Of a DNA stretch of 64,000 nt, positions 33,564 to 42,897 are shown piece by piece. Each line of letters begins with the position of its first letter. Within the stretch, counting starts at the first letter, position 1. The position numbers were made by a program, and so were the translations under genes. The notes below the pieces were generated by a model. The model saw nothing but the letters and a program-made list of their open reading frames with translations. It had not been told where the DNA came from and searched no databases. The stretch comes from Stappia sp. BW2. Its GTDB lineage: Bacteria; Pseudomonadota; Alphaproteobacteria; Rhizobiales; Stappiaceae. The stretch spans positions 310,001 through 374,000 of the forward strand of contig NZ_VIRG01000066.1 of assembly GCF_008107695.1 (NCBI RefSeq), written 5' to 3'.

Positions 33564-34964
33564 CTAGACCGACGGGAAGCAGAAACTGTCGGTCGAGCAG
33601 TCGCCCCCCTCAAGCCGGATCTGGTGCGACCGGTAGCCCTTTGGAAAGTCGACCCAGAAATCCGGATCGAGCGTCAAGCCGCCTCCGGTTGCCACCCGGG
33701 CCATCACCATCGCCGCCCCGCCCTCTCCGGGATAGAACTGATCGTCCCATGTGGAATAAAGCGAATTTGTCCAATAGACCCGCTGGCCGTCCCGGCTGAT
33801 CTCGACCATCTGAGGGCCGTAGCCGAAAGTCTTGCCGTTCGGATGTTTGGTCTTTTTTACAATTCCACCGATCTCGACCTTGCCCGCAAGCACCGGCTTC
33901 ATCGGGTCTGAGACATCATACTGGTGCATCTCGCCCGTGCCCCAGCAGGCGACATAGAGATATTTGTCGTCGAGGCTGAGATCGATGTCGGTCACCAGCG
34001 GCGGAACGGCGGAAAAACCTTTCAGCAATTCTGGCAGGTCCGCAGGGTCGGCCGGTTGTGGGTCAATGGTGATGGTCTTCTTGGCTTCAAACGTGCCGTC
34101 GTCCTTGCGCCACCAGGTGAAGATCGCCCCTTGCAGGTTGGTGGTGTCAACGACAACGCCGCAAAAGCCGTATTGTTTTGCGGGATCGTGGGCGGGACGA
34201 ACCTCCAGGGCCATCTGATGGTTTTCGCCCAGATCGATGGTCTGTATGTTTTTCCGTCCGCGCAGATCCCAGAAATGCAGGCTGTGGCCGTATTTGTTGG
34301 ACAGAAGATCTTCCGCGACGAGACCGTTTTCGAATTGCGGCGGCAGCCCCCATTCGGACGACACCATGTAGTCTCGCGGCAGGTTCCACCAGAAATCATA
34401 ATGTTTGTCCTGGACGCCGCGATCCATTTCGTACCGGCCGAGAATGTCAAAGGTCTCGCAGTCCATGATGAAGATGCCTGGAGGCCCGTCGGTGCCGTCA
34501 GCGCCACCGCCGCCAAGGGTCGAGACATAGATGCCCTCCGGTCCGCAATGGATCGTGTGCGGGCGGGAATAGCCTGTCTTTGCAAAGAGTTCTTCCGGTT
34601 CGATGATCTTGTGAATCTTCGCCTGCAGCGGCTCTTTCACATCGATAATGTAAATGCGCGACGACCGGATGCCCGGAATGATCAGATAACGGCGCTCCAG
34701 AAAGGCGTGGCCCGTCAAGGGCGACAGGGCCGACGAACAGGCGTTCCAGCCGAAATGGTGGAATTCGTCGCCCTTGTTCGGCATGAAGACGGAATGCACG
34801 ATCTTGCCGTAGTCCGGGCTTTCCGGATCGACATTGACGACGGCAAGGCCGTCGGGCTGCGAGAAATCGGGACTGAGCATCAGTGTGAATGCCAGTTTTT
34901 CAACTGGCGCTTCCATCGCCATGCGTGGCGTCGGATAAAAACTCGGATCGGGCCTCAAATTCAT
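33564..34964 (-). CDS. mtoX: Methanethiol oxidase (SBP56/SELENBP1 family)
   Basis: A 466-residue protein of the selenium-binding protein family, a copper-dependent beta-propeller that oxidises methanethiol to formaldehyde, H2S and H2O2. Family marks include DEFHHFGWNACSSA (His69, His70, Cys76), SRPHTIHCGP, a WGTGEMHQYD strand and the C-terminal YRSHQIRLEGGDC. No signal peptide is visible, unlike the periplasmic Hyphomicrobium enzyme, so this one is probably cytosolic. ATG 34964 follows GAGGGAGG; the open frame upstream is not conserved. A membrane protein gene follows at once on the same strand. Confidence 0.9.
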   Translation of the reverse strand: MNLRPDPSFYPTPRMAMEAPVEKLAFTLMLSPDFSQPDGLAVVNVDPESPDYGKIVHSVFMPNKGDEFHHFGWNACSSALSPLTGHAFLERRYLIIPGIRSSRIYIIDVKEPLQAKIHKIIEPEELFAKTGYSRPHTIHCGPEGIYVSTLGGGGADGTDGPPGIFIMDCETFDILGRYEMDRGVQDKHYDFWWNLPRDYMVSSEWGLPPQFENGLVAEDLLSNKYGHSLHFWDLRGRKNIQTIDLGENHQMALEVRPAHDPAKQYGFCGVVVDTTNLQGAIFTWWRKDDGTFEAKKTITIDPQPADPADLPELLKGFSAVPPLVTDIDLSLDDKYLYVACWGTGEMHQYDVSDPMKPVLAGKVEIGGIVKKTKHPNGKTFGYGPQMVEISRDGQRVYWTNSLYSTWDDQFYPGEGGAAMVMARVATGGGLTLDPDFWVDFPKGYRSHQIRLEGGDCSTDSFCFPSV

Positions 34965-35405
34965 GTCGTCCTCCCTCAACGTGATGACATTCAAGACGGG
35001 ATGTCCGCATTCCTTTTCTTGTTTTTGCCGACCTCCCGAATACGTCTCCAATGCTGCTTCTCATGCGCTTTGCACCCGGGTTTTGCCGATGATCTTCTAC
35101 CGGACAAGCGGCCATTCCGAGTGCAATTCCAAAAGAATGCCTGAAATACGAGCACGGGTCGATGGCGAAAACGCATTCCAACTTCTTGAGAATACATAGA
35201 ACGCCAAACTTCAATCTCGCCTTCAACTGCAACGGGATTTTCAAGATGCCCGCGTCGACGCAATTATTTGCTCTTGTCCTAAAATCAACCCTAGGCAATC
35301 CTGCCATGACCGCCTATCTAATCGTAAGATTGCGATGGATCACGTTGTCCATTGCTCTGTTCTTATCATCCGTTTACCGCACGACCCGTTCCGGAGACTT
35401 GCCTC
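34965..35405. other. Intergenic region between divergent mtoX and yghU
   Basis: These 441 bp contain the two divergent promoters. Short frames on both strands look like chance. I see no strong inverted repeat, RNA gene or terminator in it. Confidence 0.5.
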
Positions 35406-36275
35406 ATGAGTGACCCGACCTACACCCCGCCTAAAGTCTGGACCTGGGAACAGCCAAGCGGCGGCCAGTTTGCCAGTATCAACCGGCCTGTTTCAGGTGC
35501 GACCCATGAAAAGGAACGGCCCGTCGGCAAACACCCGCTTCAGCTTTACTCCCTGGCGACCCCGAATGGCGTCAAGGTGACGGTGATGCTCGAAGAACTG
35601 CTCGCGCTCGGCCACAAAGGCGCCGAATATGATGCCTGGCTGATCAAGATCAACGATGGCGATCAGTTCTCCAGCGGCTTCGTTGAAGCCAACCCCAATT
35701 CCAAGATCCCGGCGCTGGTCGACCACTCGACCGACACTCCCACCAGGGTGTTCGAATCCGGCTCCATTCTGCTGTATCTTGCAGAGAAGTTCGGTGAATT
35801 CCTGCCCAAGGATCCTGCCAAACGCACCGAAACGCTGAACTGGCTGTTCTGGCAGATGGGGTCAGCTCCCTATCTCGGCGGCGGTTTCGGCCACTTTTAT
35901 GCTTATGCGCCGGAAAAGTACCAGTATCCCATCGACCGTTTTGCCATGGAAGCCAAGCGGCAGCTCGACGTTCTCGACAAGGCGCTGGCCGAACGCCCCT
36001 ACATTGCGGGCGACGACTACACCATCGCCGACATGGCGATCTTCCCCTGGTATGGCGGAATGGTCCTTGGCCGCGCCTATGATGCAGCCGAATTCCTGTC
36101 TGTTCACGAATACAAGAACCTTCTGGCCTGGGCCGAGAAGATCGATGCACGTCCGGCGGTTGTCCGTGGACGCAAGGTGAATCGGACCTGGGGCGAAGAT
36201 CACGAGCAGCTTGCAGAGCGTCACGATTCCGCTGATCTGGATGCAAAGGCCGCTCTGGACCCGGCCGCAGAATAA
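35406..36275 (+). CDS. yghU: Glutathione S-transferase family protein YghU
   Basis: A 289-residue protein of the Nu-class glutathione transferases, very close in length to E. coli YghU (288). It has an N-terminal extension before the thioredoxin-like domain, the GSH-site segment LYSLATPNGVKVTVMLEEL, NPNSKIPALVD, and FESGSILLYLAEKFG, then the helical C-terminal domain with YTIADMAIFPW. Family members show disulfide-bond reductase activity towards 2-hydroxyethyl disulfide and organic hydroperoxides, using two GSH per subunit. It is transcribed alone and followed by a terminator. Confidence 0.93.
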   Translation: MSDPTYTPPKVWTWEQPSGGQFASINRPVSGATHEKERPVGKHPLQLYSLATPNGVKVTVMLEELLALGHKGAEYDAWLIKINDGDQFSSGFVEANPNSKIPALVDHSTDTPTRVFESGSILLYLAEKFGEFLPKDPAKRTETLNWLFWQMGSAPYLGGGFGHFYAYAPEKYQYPIDRFAMEAKRQLDVLDKALAERPYIAGDDYTIADMAIFPWYGGMVLGRAYDAAEFLSVHEYKNLLAWAEKIDARPAVVRGRKVNRTWGEDHEQLAERHDSADLDAKAALDPAAE

Positions 36276-36285
36276 ATTTTATTTG

Positions 36286-36325
36286 GCAGCGGTTCTGTTT
36301 TCAGGAACCGCTGCTCCAATTTTTT
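36286..36325 (+). terminator. Intrinsic terminator after yghU
   Basis: GCAGCGGTTC (36286-36295) pairs with GAACCGCTGC (36305-36314), nine-base loop, followed after five bases by six T residues. Confidence 0.7.
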
Positions 36326-36446
36326 ACACGATCAGTCTTGGATCAATGTGGCCGGATATTTTAGGCGGCCGGGAAAATTCACTATTTCCGGGCCATTTTT
36401 GAGTATTCCGGTTTCGGAATGTCCTTTCTCATAGTTTCCAATACCC

Positions 36447-36476
36447 TTGTTTTGTAAACCCCGTTAAATTTATATC
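36447..36476 (+). promoter_or_regulatory. Candidate sigma-70-type promoter of pntAB
   Basis: TTGTTT (36447-36452) and TATATC (36471-36476) are separated by 18 bp, about 190 bp before the pntA start. Matching is partial. Confidence 0.3.
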
Positions 36477-36668
36477 ACGCAGCTCTGATTGTGCGTTGCG
36501 GCAATACCCGCCAAATTCAGTCGGAAGACACCTTGTCATAAGTAAAATTTTCGTTTCTAAATCTCAGCACGTTTGTGAGGGACAGGGCGCATGGGGGCAG
36601 CTTGTTCGCCGAACCGGCCAACCTGCCCCCTCCACGGGCCATTTCCTCGACACTTGCTGGAGAGACGT

Positions 36669-38252
36669 ATGCCAGAAGCCCTAACGATAGGCGCACCAAA
36701 GGAAACCTTCCCCGGGGAAAACCGTGTGGCGATGACACCGGACTCCGCTAAGCAGTTGCAGAAGCTCGGCTTCACCTGCCTTGTGCAAAGCGGAGCTGGA
36801 ACTGCCGCCGGATTTTCCGACCAGGCTTATGAAGAAGCCGGCGTCGAAATCGTCAAGACAGCCGCCAACCTTTGGAAAAAGTCGGACATCGTGACCAAGG
36901 TCCGGCCGCCGAACGACAAGGAATTGGGCTATCTGACCAAGGACAAGACCCTGATTTCCTTCTTCAACCCGGGCGGCAACACCGACGGGCTTGAAAAAGC
37001 GAAGGAATCGGGTGCGAACGTCATTGCCATGGAAATGGTGCCGCGCATCTCGCGCGCCCAGAAGATGGATGCTCTCAGCTCCATGGCCAACATTGCCGGC
37101 TACCGGGCCGTGATTGAGGCAGGCAACAACTTCGGCCGCTTTTTCACCGGCCAGATTACGGCTGCGGGCAAGGTTCCGCCGGCGAAGGTGCTGGTTGTCG
37201 GCGCAGGCGTTGCCGGCCTTGCCGCCATTGGCACCTCCACATCGCTCGGTGCAATCACCTATGCGTTTGACGTCCGCCCGGAAGTGGCCGAACAGGTCGA
37301 ATCCATGGGCGCAGAATTCGTCTACCTGGATTTTGAGGAAGAACAGCAGGACGGCGCCGCGACCGGCGGTTACGCCAGCGTCTCCTCTCCGGAGTTCCGT
37401 GAAGCCCAGCTTGCCAAATTCCGGGAACTGGCTCCGGAGATGGACATCGTCATCACCACGGCGCTGATTCCAAACCGTGACGCACCGAAGCTTTGGCTGG
37501 AAGACATGGTCAAGGCCATGAAGCCGGGCTCGGTCATCGTCGACCTCGCTGCCGAACGCGGCGGCAACGCGGAAGGCACGGTGAAGGACGAGAAGGTCGT
37601 CACCGAAAACGGTGTCACGATCATTGGCTACACCGACTTCCCTTCGCGCATGGCGGCTCAATCCTCCACGCTCTTTGCCACCAACATTCGCCACATGCTG
37701 ACTGACCTGACCCCCGAAAAGGACGGTCAGATCGTTCACAACATGGAAGACGATGTCATCCGTGGCGCAACGGTGACCCATGAAGGTGAGATCACCTTCC
37801 CGCCACCACCGCCGAAGGTTCAGGCAATCGCGGCTAAATCGAAGGAAAAGCCGAAGGAGCTGACGCCGGCAGAAAAGCGCGCGGAGGAAGCGGCTGCCTT
37901 CAAGGCACAAACGAAACAGCAGGTGACCCTGCTGGCAATCGGCGGCTTGCTGTTGCTGCTCGTGGGCCTCATCGCCCCGGCCAGCTTCATGCAGCACTTC
38001 ATTGTCTTCGTGCTGTCCGTGTTTATCGGTTTCCAGGTCATCTGGAATGTCAGCCACTCGCTGCACACCCCCTTGATGGCTGTCACCAACGCCATTTCGT
38101 CGATCATTATCCTCGGCGCGCTGATGCAGATTGGATCCGGATCCTTCCTGGTCATCCTGCTGGCTGGTCTCTCCGTCTTCATGGCCGGGATCAACATCTT
38201 CGGCGGTTTCCTCGTCACCCGGCGCATGCTCGCCATGTTCCAGAAATCCTAA
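36669..38252 (+). CDS. pntA: NAD(P)+ transhydrogenase subunit alpha
   Basis: A 527-residue protein carrying the NAD(H)-binding domain I (alanine dehydrogenase-like, APKETFPGENRVAMTP at the start; Rossmann loop VLVVGAGVAGLAAIG) and, after a charged linker (about 400-435), four C-terminal membrane helices. This is the fused E. coli-like alpha subunit; many Rhodobacterales split it into PntAA and PntAB. With PntB it couples hydride transfer between NADH and NADP+ to proton entry, supplying NADPH. GGAG lies upstream of ATG 36669. pntB follows after 12 bp. Confidence 0.95.
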   Translation: MPEALTIGAPKETFPGENRVAMTPDSAKQLQKLGFTCLVQSGAGTAAGFSDQAYEEAGVEIVKTAANLWKKSDIVTKVRPPNDKELGYLTKDKTLISFFNPGGNTDGLEKAKESGANVIAMEMVPRISRAQKMDALSSMANIAGYRAVIEAGNNFGRFFTGQITAAGKVPPAKVLVVGAGVAGLAAIGTSTSLGAITYAFDVRPEVAEQVESMGAEFVYLDFEEEQQDGAATGGYASVSSPEFREAQLAKFRELAPEMDIVITTALIPNRDAPKLWLEDMVKAMKPGSVIVDLAAERGGNAEGTVKDEKVVTENGVTIIGYTDFPSRMAAQSSTLFATNIRHMLTDLTPEKDGQIVHNMEDDVIRGATVTHEGEITFPPPPPKVQAIAAKSKEKPKELTPAEKRAEEAAAFKAQTKQQVTLLAIGGLLLLLVGLIAPASFMQHFIVFVLSVFIGFQVIWNVSHSLHTPLMAVTNAISSIIILGALMQIGSGSFLVILLAGLSVFMAGINIFGGFLVTRRMLAMFQKS

Positions 38253-38264
38253 GGAGGCCGGCAG

Positions 38265-39698
38265 ATGGAATTCGGTTTCACGACCGCCGTTTACGTTGTT
38301 GCGGCTGTTCTGTTCATCCTGTCCCTGGGAGGCCTGTCCGGCCAGGAAAGCGCCAAGCGCGCGATCTGGTACGGCATTGCCGGCATGGGACTGGCCGTTG
38401 TCGCCACCCTCATCGGCCCGGGCTCGGGCCTGTGGCTGTTGTCTCTCATCCTGATCGCTGCCGGCGGTATCATCGGTTACTTCGTGGCGCAGCGCGTCCA
38501 GATGACCGAGATGCCCCAGCTTGTCGCGGCCATGCACTCGCTTGTGGGTCTGGCCGCCGTCTTCGTCGGCTACAACGCCTACATCGAACTCGGCAACGTA
38601 CTGGCGATGGGCGAGGAAGAGCGCCATGCGCTTGAGGGCTTTGCCGCGATCCTCGCGCACAAGACGCCAATCGAGCAGTCGATCCTGAAGGTTGAAGTGT
38701 TCCTTGGTGTCTTCATCGGTGCCGTCACCTTTACCGGCTCTGTCGTCGCCTTCGGCAAGCTGGCTGGCAAGGTGACCTCCAAGGCAGAAAAACTGCCCGG
38801 CGGTCACATGCTGAACGCCGGTGCGGCAGCCCTCAGCGTCATCCTGCTGCTGTTGTTCTTGAACGGTGCCGGCATCTGGACGCTGATCCTGATGACACTG
38901 CTGGCTTTCTTCATTGGTTATCACCTGATCATGGGCATCGGCGGCGCCGACATGCCGGTGGTGGTGTCGATGCTGAACTCCTATTCGGGCTGGGCTGCGG
39001 CCGCCATCGGCTTCTCGCTCGGTAACGATCTCCTGATCGTCGTCGGCGCGCTGGTTGGTTCGTCCGGTGCGATCCTGTCCTACATCATGTGCAAGGCGAT
39101 GAACCGGTCGTTCGTCTCCGTCATTCTCGGCGGTTTCGGCAACACAACCGGCCCGGCCATGGAAGTGGAAGGCGAACAGATCGCCATCGACAGCGACGGC
39201 GTCGTTACAGCGCTCGAAGACGCCGACAGCGTCATCATCGTTCCGGGCTACGGCATGGCGGTTGCCCAGGCGCAGCAATCGGTCAGTGAGCTGACCAAGC
39301 GCCTGCGGGCCAAGGGCAAGGAAGTGCGTTTCGCGATCCACCCGGTCGCAGGCCGCCTGCCCGGCCACATGAACGTGCTTCTGGCAGAAGCCAAGGTGCC
39401 ATACGACATCGTTCTGGAAATGGACGAGATCAACGAAGACTTCCCGTCAACGGATGTCGTGATCGTCATCGGCTCCAACGACATCGTCAACCCGGCAGCC
39501 CAGGAAGACCCGAACTCGCCGATCGCCGGCATGCCGGTTCTGGAAGTCTGGAAGGCGAAGCAGGTCTTCGTTTCCAAGCGCGGCCAGGGCACAGGGTACT
39601 CCGGCATCGAGAACCCGCTGTTCTACAAGGAGAACACACGGATGTTCTACGGCGACGCCAAGGCCAGCCTCGACAAGCTGCTCACCCAGATCGGCTAG
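38265..39698 (+). CDS. pntB: NAD(P)+ transhydrogenase subunit beta
   Basis: A 477-residue protein with about eight to nine N-terminal membrane helices (domain II) and a C-terminal NADP(H)-binding domain III (from about residue 310; [53 protein letters not shown] in part). An AAGGAGG site lies just before ATG 38265. Together with PntA it forms the proton-translocating transhydrogenase of the inner membrane. A strong intrinsic terminator follows the stop codon. Confidence 0.96.
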   Translation: MEFGFTTAVYVVAAVLFILSLGGLSGQESAKRAIWYGIAGMGLAVVATLIGPGSGLWLLSLILIAAGGIIGYFVAQRVQMTEMPQLVAAMHSLVGLAAVFVGYNAYIELGNVLAMGEEERHALEGFAAILAHKTPIEQSILKVEVFLGVFIGAVTFTGSVVAFGKLAGKVTSKAEKLPGGHMLNAGAAALSVILLLLFLNGAGIWTLILMTLLAFFIGYHLIMGIGGADMPVVVSMLNSYSGWAAAAIGFSLGNDLLIVVGALVGSSGAILSYIMCKAMNRSFVSVILGGFGNTTGPAMEVEGEQIAIDSDGVVTALEDADSVIIVPGYGMAVAQAQQSVSELTKRLRAKGKEVRFAIHPVAGRLPGHMNVLLAEAKVPYDIVLEMDEINEDFPSTDVVIVIGSNDIVNPAAQEDPNSPIAGMPVLEVWKAKQVFVSKRGQGTGYSGIENPLFYKENTRMFYGDAKASLDKLLTQIG

Positions 39699-39721
39699 GA
39701 TCGAACGCAAGAAAACGAAAA

Positions 39722-39752
39722 GCCGTCCCGGGCAACCGGGGCGGCTTTTTTT
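39722..39752 (+). terminator. Intrinsic terminator of pntAB
   Basis: GCCGTCCCGG (39722-39731), loop GCAA, CCGGGGCGGC (39736-39745), then seven T residues: a classic Rho-independent terminator. Confidence 0.85.
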
Positions 39753-39952
39753 GATGGTAGAGGCCCGCCCCATCCACCATCATTGCGGACAAGCGCAACA
39801 CAAGTTGCGCGCCGATCCGGAACCCGGATATCAGCGTGAGCGCAGCGAACACCGTCACTCTTTCAATTCCGGTTCGGTGTGCCTTCGGCACGAATATATC
39901 TGGAGTCCGGATCGGCGTTCGGCTTCGCCTTACTTGTCCGGATTGACGGTCC

Positions 39953-39997
39953 CTAAAAAAACAAAGGCCACCAGGATCTCTTCCAGGTGGCCTTTGT
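39953..39997 (-). terminator. Intrinsic terminator of the first CUT1 ABC operon
   Basis: On the minus strand a perfect 12-bp stem (39986-39997 with 39961-39972) is followed by a T-run, 22 bp after the ATPase stop codon. Confidence 0.82.
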
Positions 39998-40018
39998 GTT
40001 GTTTCTAAAAGAAGTGTC

Positions 40019-41017
40019 CTACCCGCGCAATCGCGCGCCGTCCTTGTCGAAATAGAACGACTTGCCGTCCGCAATGCCGAAGCTCAACTCGGCACCTGGC
40101 TTGATGTCGTGCTGGCCGAAAAGGCGTGCGGTGATCTGGTGGTCTTTCACCTTTGCAATCACATTGGTGTCGCCGCCAAGATGTTCCACATGCTGTACAG
40201 ACGCCTTGAGAGGCCCCTGGTCACTCTGGAACAGATCTTCCGGACGCACTCCGAGCGTGCGCGTGTCGCCTTCACTGATCAGGCTTGCGGGCATGAAATT
40301 CATGGCCGGTGAGCCGAGGAAGCCTGCGACGAACTGGTTGACCGGGTTGTTGTAAAGCTCCATCGGGCTTCCGACCTGCTCGACACGCCCGGCGCGGAGG
40401 ACCACGATCTTGTCGGCCAGCGTCATGGCTTCGGACTGATCGTGTGTCACATAGACCATCGAGGTCTTGAGCTGCTGGTGCAGGTTGGCAATCTCCAACC
40501 TTGTGTTCATGCGCAGCGCCGCATCCAGGTTGGACAACGGCTCATCGAAGAGGAACAACTTCGGATGGCGCACGATGGCCCGGCCGATCGCGACACGCTG
40601 GCGCTGGCCGCCGGAGAGTTCCGATGGATAACGCTCAAGATAGTCTTCAAGGTTCAGCATGCGGGTCGCCTCGGCAATGCGCTCCTCGATCACCTGCTTG
40701 CTCTGCTTTTCCTGCTTGAGTGCAAGAGACATGTTCTTGCGCACGTTGAGATGCGGATAAAGCGCGTAGCTCTGGAACACCATGGCGATGCCGCGCCTGC
40801 AGGGCGGCGTTGCATTCACGATCTCCCCGCCGATGGAGACCTCGCCGGAGGAAACGTCCTCAAGACCCGCAATCACGCGCAACAAGGTGGATTTGCCACA
40901 CCCGGACGGACCGACGAAAACGACGAACTCGCCGTCTTCCACCTCGAGATTGATGTCCTTCAGGACATGAACATCGCCGAATGACTTGTTGACGTTCGTC
41001 AGGGTTAGCGCCTTCAT
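40019..41017 (-). CDS. ABC transporter ATPase, UgpC/MsmK type
   Basis: A 332-residue ATPase of a CUT1-type importer. Walker A GPSGCGKST (about 36-44), Q-loop MVFQSYALYPH, signature LSGGQRQRVA, Walker B LFLFDEPLSNLD, and switch His in VTHDQ are all present. The C-terminal third is the MalK-like OB regulatory domain (LGVRPEDLF). It overlaps the preceding Gfo/Idh gene by four bases and ends the operon. ATG 41017 has AAAGGAG upstream. Transport of a sugar or polyol is implied by family. Confidence 0.93.
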   Translation of the reverse strand: MKALTLTNVNKSFGDVHVLKDINLEVEDGEFVVFVGPSGCGKSTLLRVIAGLEDVSSGEVSIGGEIVNATPPCRRGIAMVFQSYALYPHLNVRKNMSLALKQEKQSKQVIEERIAEATRMLNLEDYLERYPSELSGGQRQRVAIGRAIVRHPKLFLFDEPLSNLDAALRMNTRLEIANLHQQLKTSMVYVTHDQSEAMTLADKIVVLRAGRVEQVGSPMELYNNPVNQFVAGFLGSPAMNFMPASLISEGDTRTLGVRPEDLFQSDQGPLKASVQHVEHLGGDTNVIAKVKDHQITARLFGQHDIKPGAELSFGIADGKSFYFDKDGARLRG

Positions 41018-42048
41018 GGCGTTAGCTCCTTTAGCATGACTGAGTGACCGCTGCGGATGCTCTCGTCGGCGGCAAGGCAAATCGCCAGCGACCGGACCGC
41101 ATCCTGCATATGCCGGCTGAGATCGATGTTTTCTGAAATCGCGCGAAGCATGAACGCCTGCTCGGCGTCGCAAAGCTCCTGGTGGCCGGGTTCGCCCGGC
41201 AGCTTGATGTGCCTATCGCCTTCCGGGCGATGGACCAGAAGCCCGCCGACCCTGGTGTGGCCGTCGACATCGGCGGAGGCGCCCTTGTCGTCCTCAACGA
41301 TCGAGACGGAGCCTGCTGGCGAGACGACATCCTTCACGAAGAAGGCGGTCTCCGACATCATCGGGCCCCAGCCGGCTTCGTACCAGCCGACCGAACCATC
41401 ATCGAAGAACACCTGAAACTGTCCGTAGTTGTACATGTCCGGCGCGATTTCATCGGATAGCCGCAGCCCCATGCCGTGGACTTTCACAGGTTCGGCATCG
41501 GTGATCTGGCACCAGACATCGACATAGTGCACGCCGCAATCGACAATCGGCGCCGTCGTTTGCATCAGGGCCTTGTGGGTCTCCCACTCAGCACCCGAGC
41601 TTTGCTGATTGAGGTTCATGCGGAAGACATAAGGGCCGCCGAGCCCCCGTGCCTCCTCTATCAGGCGAACCCAGGAAGGGTGATGCCTCAGGATATAACC
41701 GACCACGAGCTTGCGGCCGGTTTCCCCGGCACAGGCGACCACCCGCTTTGCATCGGCAACGGTTGTCGCAAGCGGCTTTTCGACAAAGACGTCCGCCCCG
41801 GCGCGCATTGCCGCGACCGCGTAATCCGCATGGGTGTCGGAATAGGTGGAGATGACCACCAGATCCGGCTTGGTGGTTTCCAACGCTACGGCGTAATCCG
41901 TGAAGACCGGATAGCCGGCAAGATCCGCATGGGAGACCTGGCCGGAACGGTTGACGAGACCGACGATCTCGGCGCCTTCATGCTTGTGATGAGCCAGCGC
42001 ATGGGAGAGCCCCATGTTGCCGAGGCCGACGATCAGAACCCGGATCAT
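41014..42048 (-). CDS. Gfo/Idh/MocA family oxidoreductase
   Basis: A 344-residue dehydrogenase-like protein with the N-terminal Rossmann fold (VLIVGLGNMGLSHA, residues 4-17), EKP motif (VEKPLATT) and a C-terminal domain with DCGVHYVDVW, the family region holding the catalytic His and Asp. It lies between permease and ATPase genes and overlaps both by four bases (ATGA), so its substrate is very probably the imported sugar or polyol, or a derivative. Inositol, scyllo-inosose or amino-sugar dehydrogenases are possible relatives. It is distinct from the Gfo/Idh protein at 7805. Confidence 0.9.
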   Translation of the reverse strand: MIRVLIVGLGNMGLSHALAHHKHEGAEIVGLVNRSGQVSHADLAGYPVFTDYAVALETTKPDLVVISTYSDTHADYAVAAMRAGADVFVEKPLATTVADAKRVVACAGETGRKLVVGYILRHHPSWVRLIEEARGLGGPYVFRMNLNQQSSGAEWETHKALMQTTAPIVDCGVHYVDVWCQITDAEPVKVHGMGLRLSDEIAPDMYNYGQFQVFFDDGSVGWYEAGWGPMMSETAFFVKDVVSPAGSVSIVEDDKGASADVDGHTRVGGLLVHRPEGDRHIKLPGEPGHQELCDAEQAFMLRAISENIDLSRHMQDAVRSLAICLAADESIRSGHSVMLKELTP

Positions 42049-42884
42049 TTGACGGCTCCCGAGGTAATGCCGCGGATGAGCTGACGCGAGAAGATGACGT
42101 AAAGAACCAGCACCGGCAGGATCGCCATCGAAAGCGCGGACAGGACCGCGTTCCAGTCGGTGACGAACTGACCGATGAACACCTGGCTGCCGAGCGTCAG
42201 CGTCTTGGTTTCCTCAGCCGGAGCCAGGATCAGCGGGAACCACAGATCGTTCCAGATGGGGATCATGTTGAAGACTGCGACCGTCGCCATCGCCGGGCGA
42301 ACAAGAGGCAGCACAAGGCGGAAGAAGATCGTGTATTCCGAAAGCCCGTCGATACGTCCGGCGTTCTTCAGATCGTCCGATACCTGCCGCATGAACTCGC
42401 TCAGGATGAAGACCGCAAGGGGCAGGCCCTGAGCCGTGTAGACCAGGATCAGTGCCATCAGCGAGTTGACCAGGCCGGTGGCAACCATCATTTCCAGAAT
42501 GGCCACGGTGCCGATCCGGATCGGGATCATGATGCCGAGCGCCAGGTAGAGGCCCATCAGCATGTTGCCCTTGAATCGGTATTCACTGAGGGCAAAGGCC
42601 GCCATGGCCCCGAAAACCAGAATGAAGGTCAGCGATACCACGGTGACAATCATGGAATTCTGGAAATAGAGGAAGAAATCCCCCTGCTTCATGACCGTCT
42701 GGTATCCGATCATCGAGAAACTGTCGGCACTGGGCAGCGCCAGCGGTTCGCGGAAGATCGCCTTGCGGGTCTTGAAGCTGTTGATCAGGATCACGAAGAC
42801 CGGGAAAAGCGCGATCAGCGTGTAGAGGATCAGGGCGCCGTGCATGGCGGCGGTGTTGAGCGGATTGGTACGCGCCTTGTTCAT
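42045..42884 (-). CDS. CUT1 ABC transporter permease (MalG/UgpE type)
   Basis: A 279-residue inner-membrane permease with six helices. The EAA-type loop that contacts the ATPase is seen as LKNAGRIDGLSEYTIFFRLVLPLVRPA (partial family pattern: NAGxIDG...LP). AGGGAGG precedes ATG 42884. It pairs with the MalF-type permease 13 bp upstream and overlaps the Gfo/Idh gene. Confidence 0.93.
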   Translation of the reverse strand: MNKARTNPLNTAAMHGALILYTLIALFPVFVILINSFKTRKAIFREPLALPSADSFSMIGYQTVMKQGDFFLYFQNSMIVTVVSLTFILVFGAMAAFALSEYRFKGNMLMGLYLALGIMIPIRIGTVAILEMMVATGLVNSLMALILVYTAQGLPLAVFILSEFMRQVSDDLKNAGRIDGLSEYTIFFRLVLPLVRPAMATVAVFNMIPIWNDLWFPLILAPAEETKTLTLGSQVFIGQFVTDWNAVLSALSMAILPVLVLYVIFSRQLIRGITSGAVK

Positions 42885-42897
42885 GTGACGACCTCCC

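Larger units (their letters stand above)
36276..36668. other. Intergenic region upstream of pntA
   Basis: Apart from the yghU terminator, this 393-bp AT-rich stretch holds only promoter-like sequence for pntAB, including a TTGTTT/TATATC pair at 36447-36476. No gene is supported in it. Confidence 0.5.
39699..40018. other. Intergenic region between convergent pntB and ABC ATPase genes
   Basis: The 320 bp contain a terminator at each end and, between them, four small perfect hairpins (for example GCGCAAC/GTTGCGC at 39793-39810 and ATCCGG/CCGGAT at 39815-39829) together with three TCCGGAT-like words. It resembles a palindromic repeat unit or a structured RNA, but I cannot name it. Confidence 0.4.

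Noticed and set aside
33924..35144. 406-codon plus-strand frame over mtoX
   Set aside because: Antisense to the conserved methanethiol oxidase; no family features.
36681..39368. An 895-codon minus-strand open frame across pntA and pntB
   Set aside because: It is fully antisense to two clear conserved genes, has low-complexity Asp/Gln/Gly/Arg composition, and reflects GC-rich codon usage rather than a gene.
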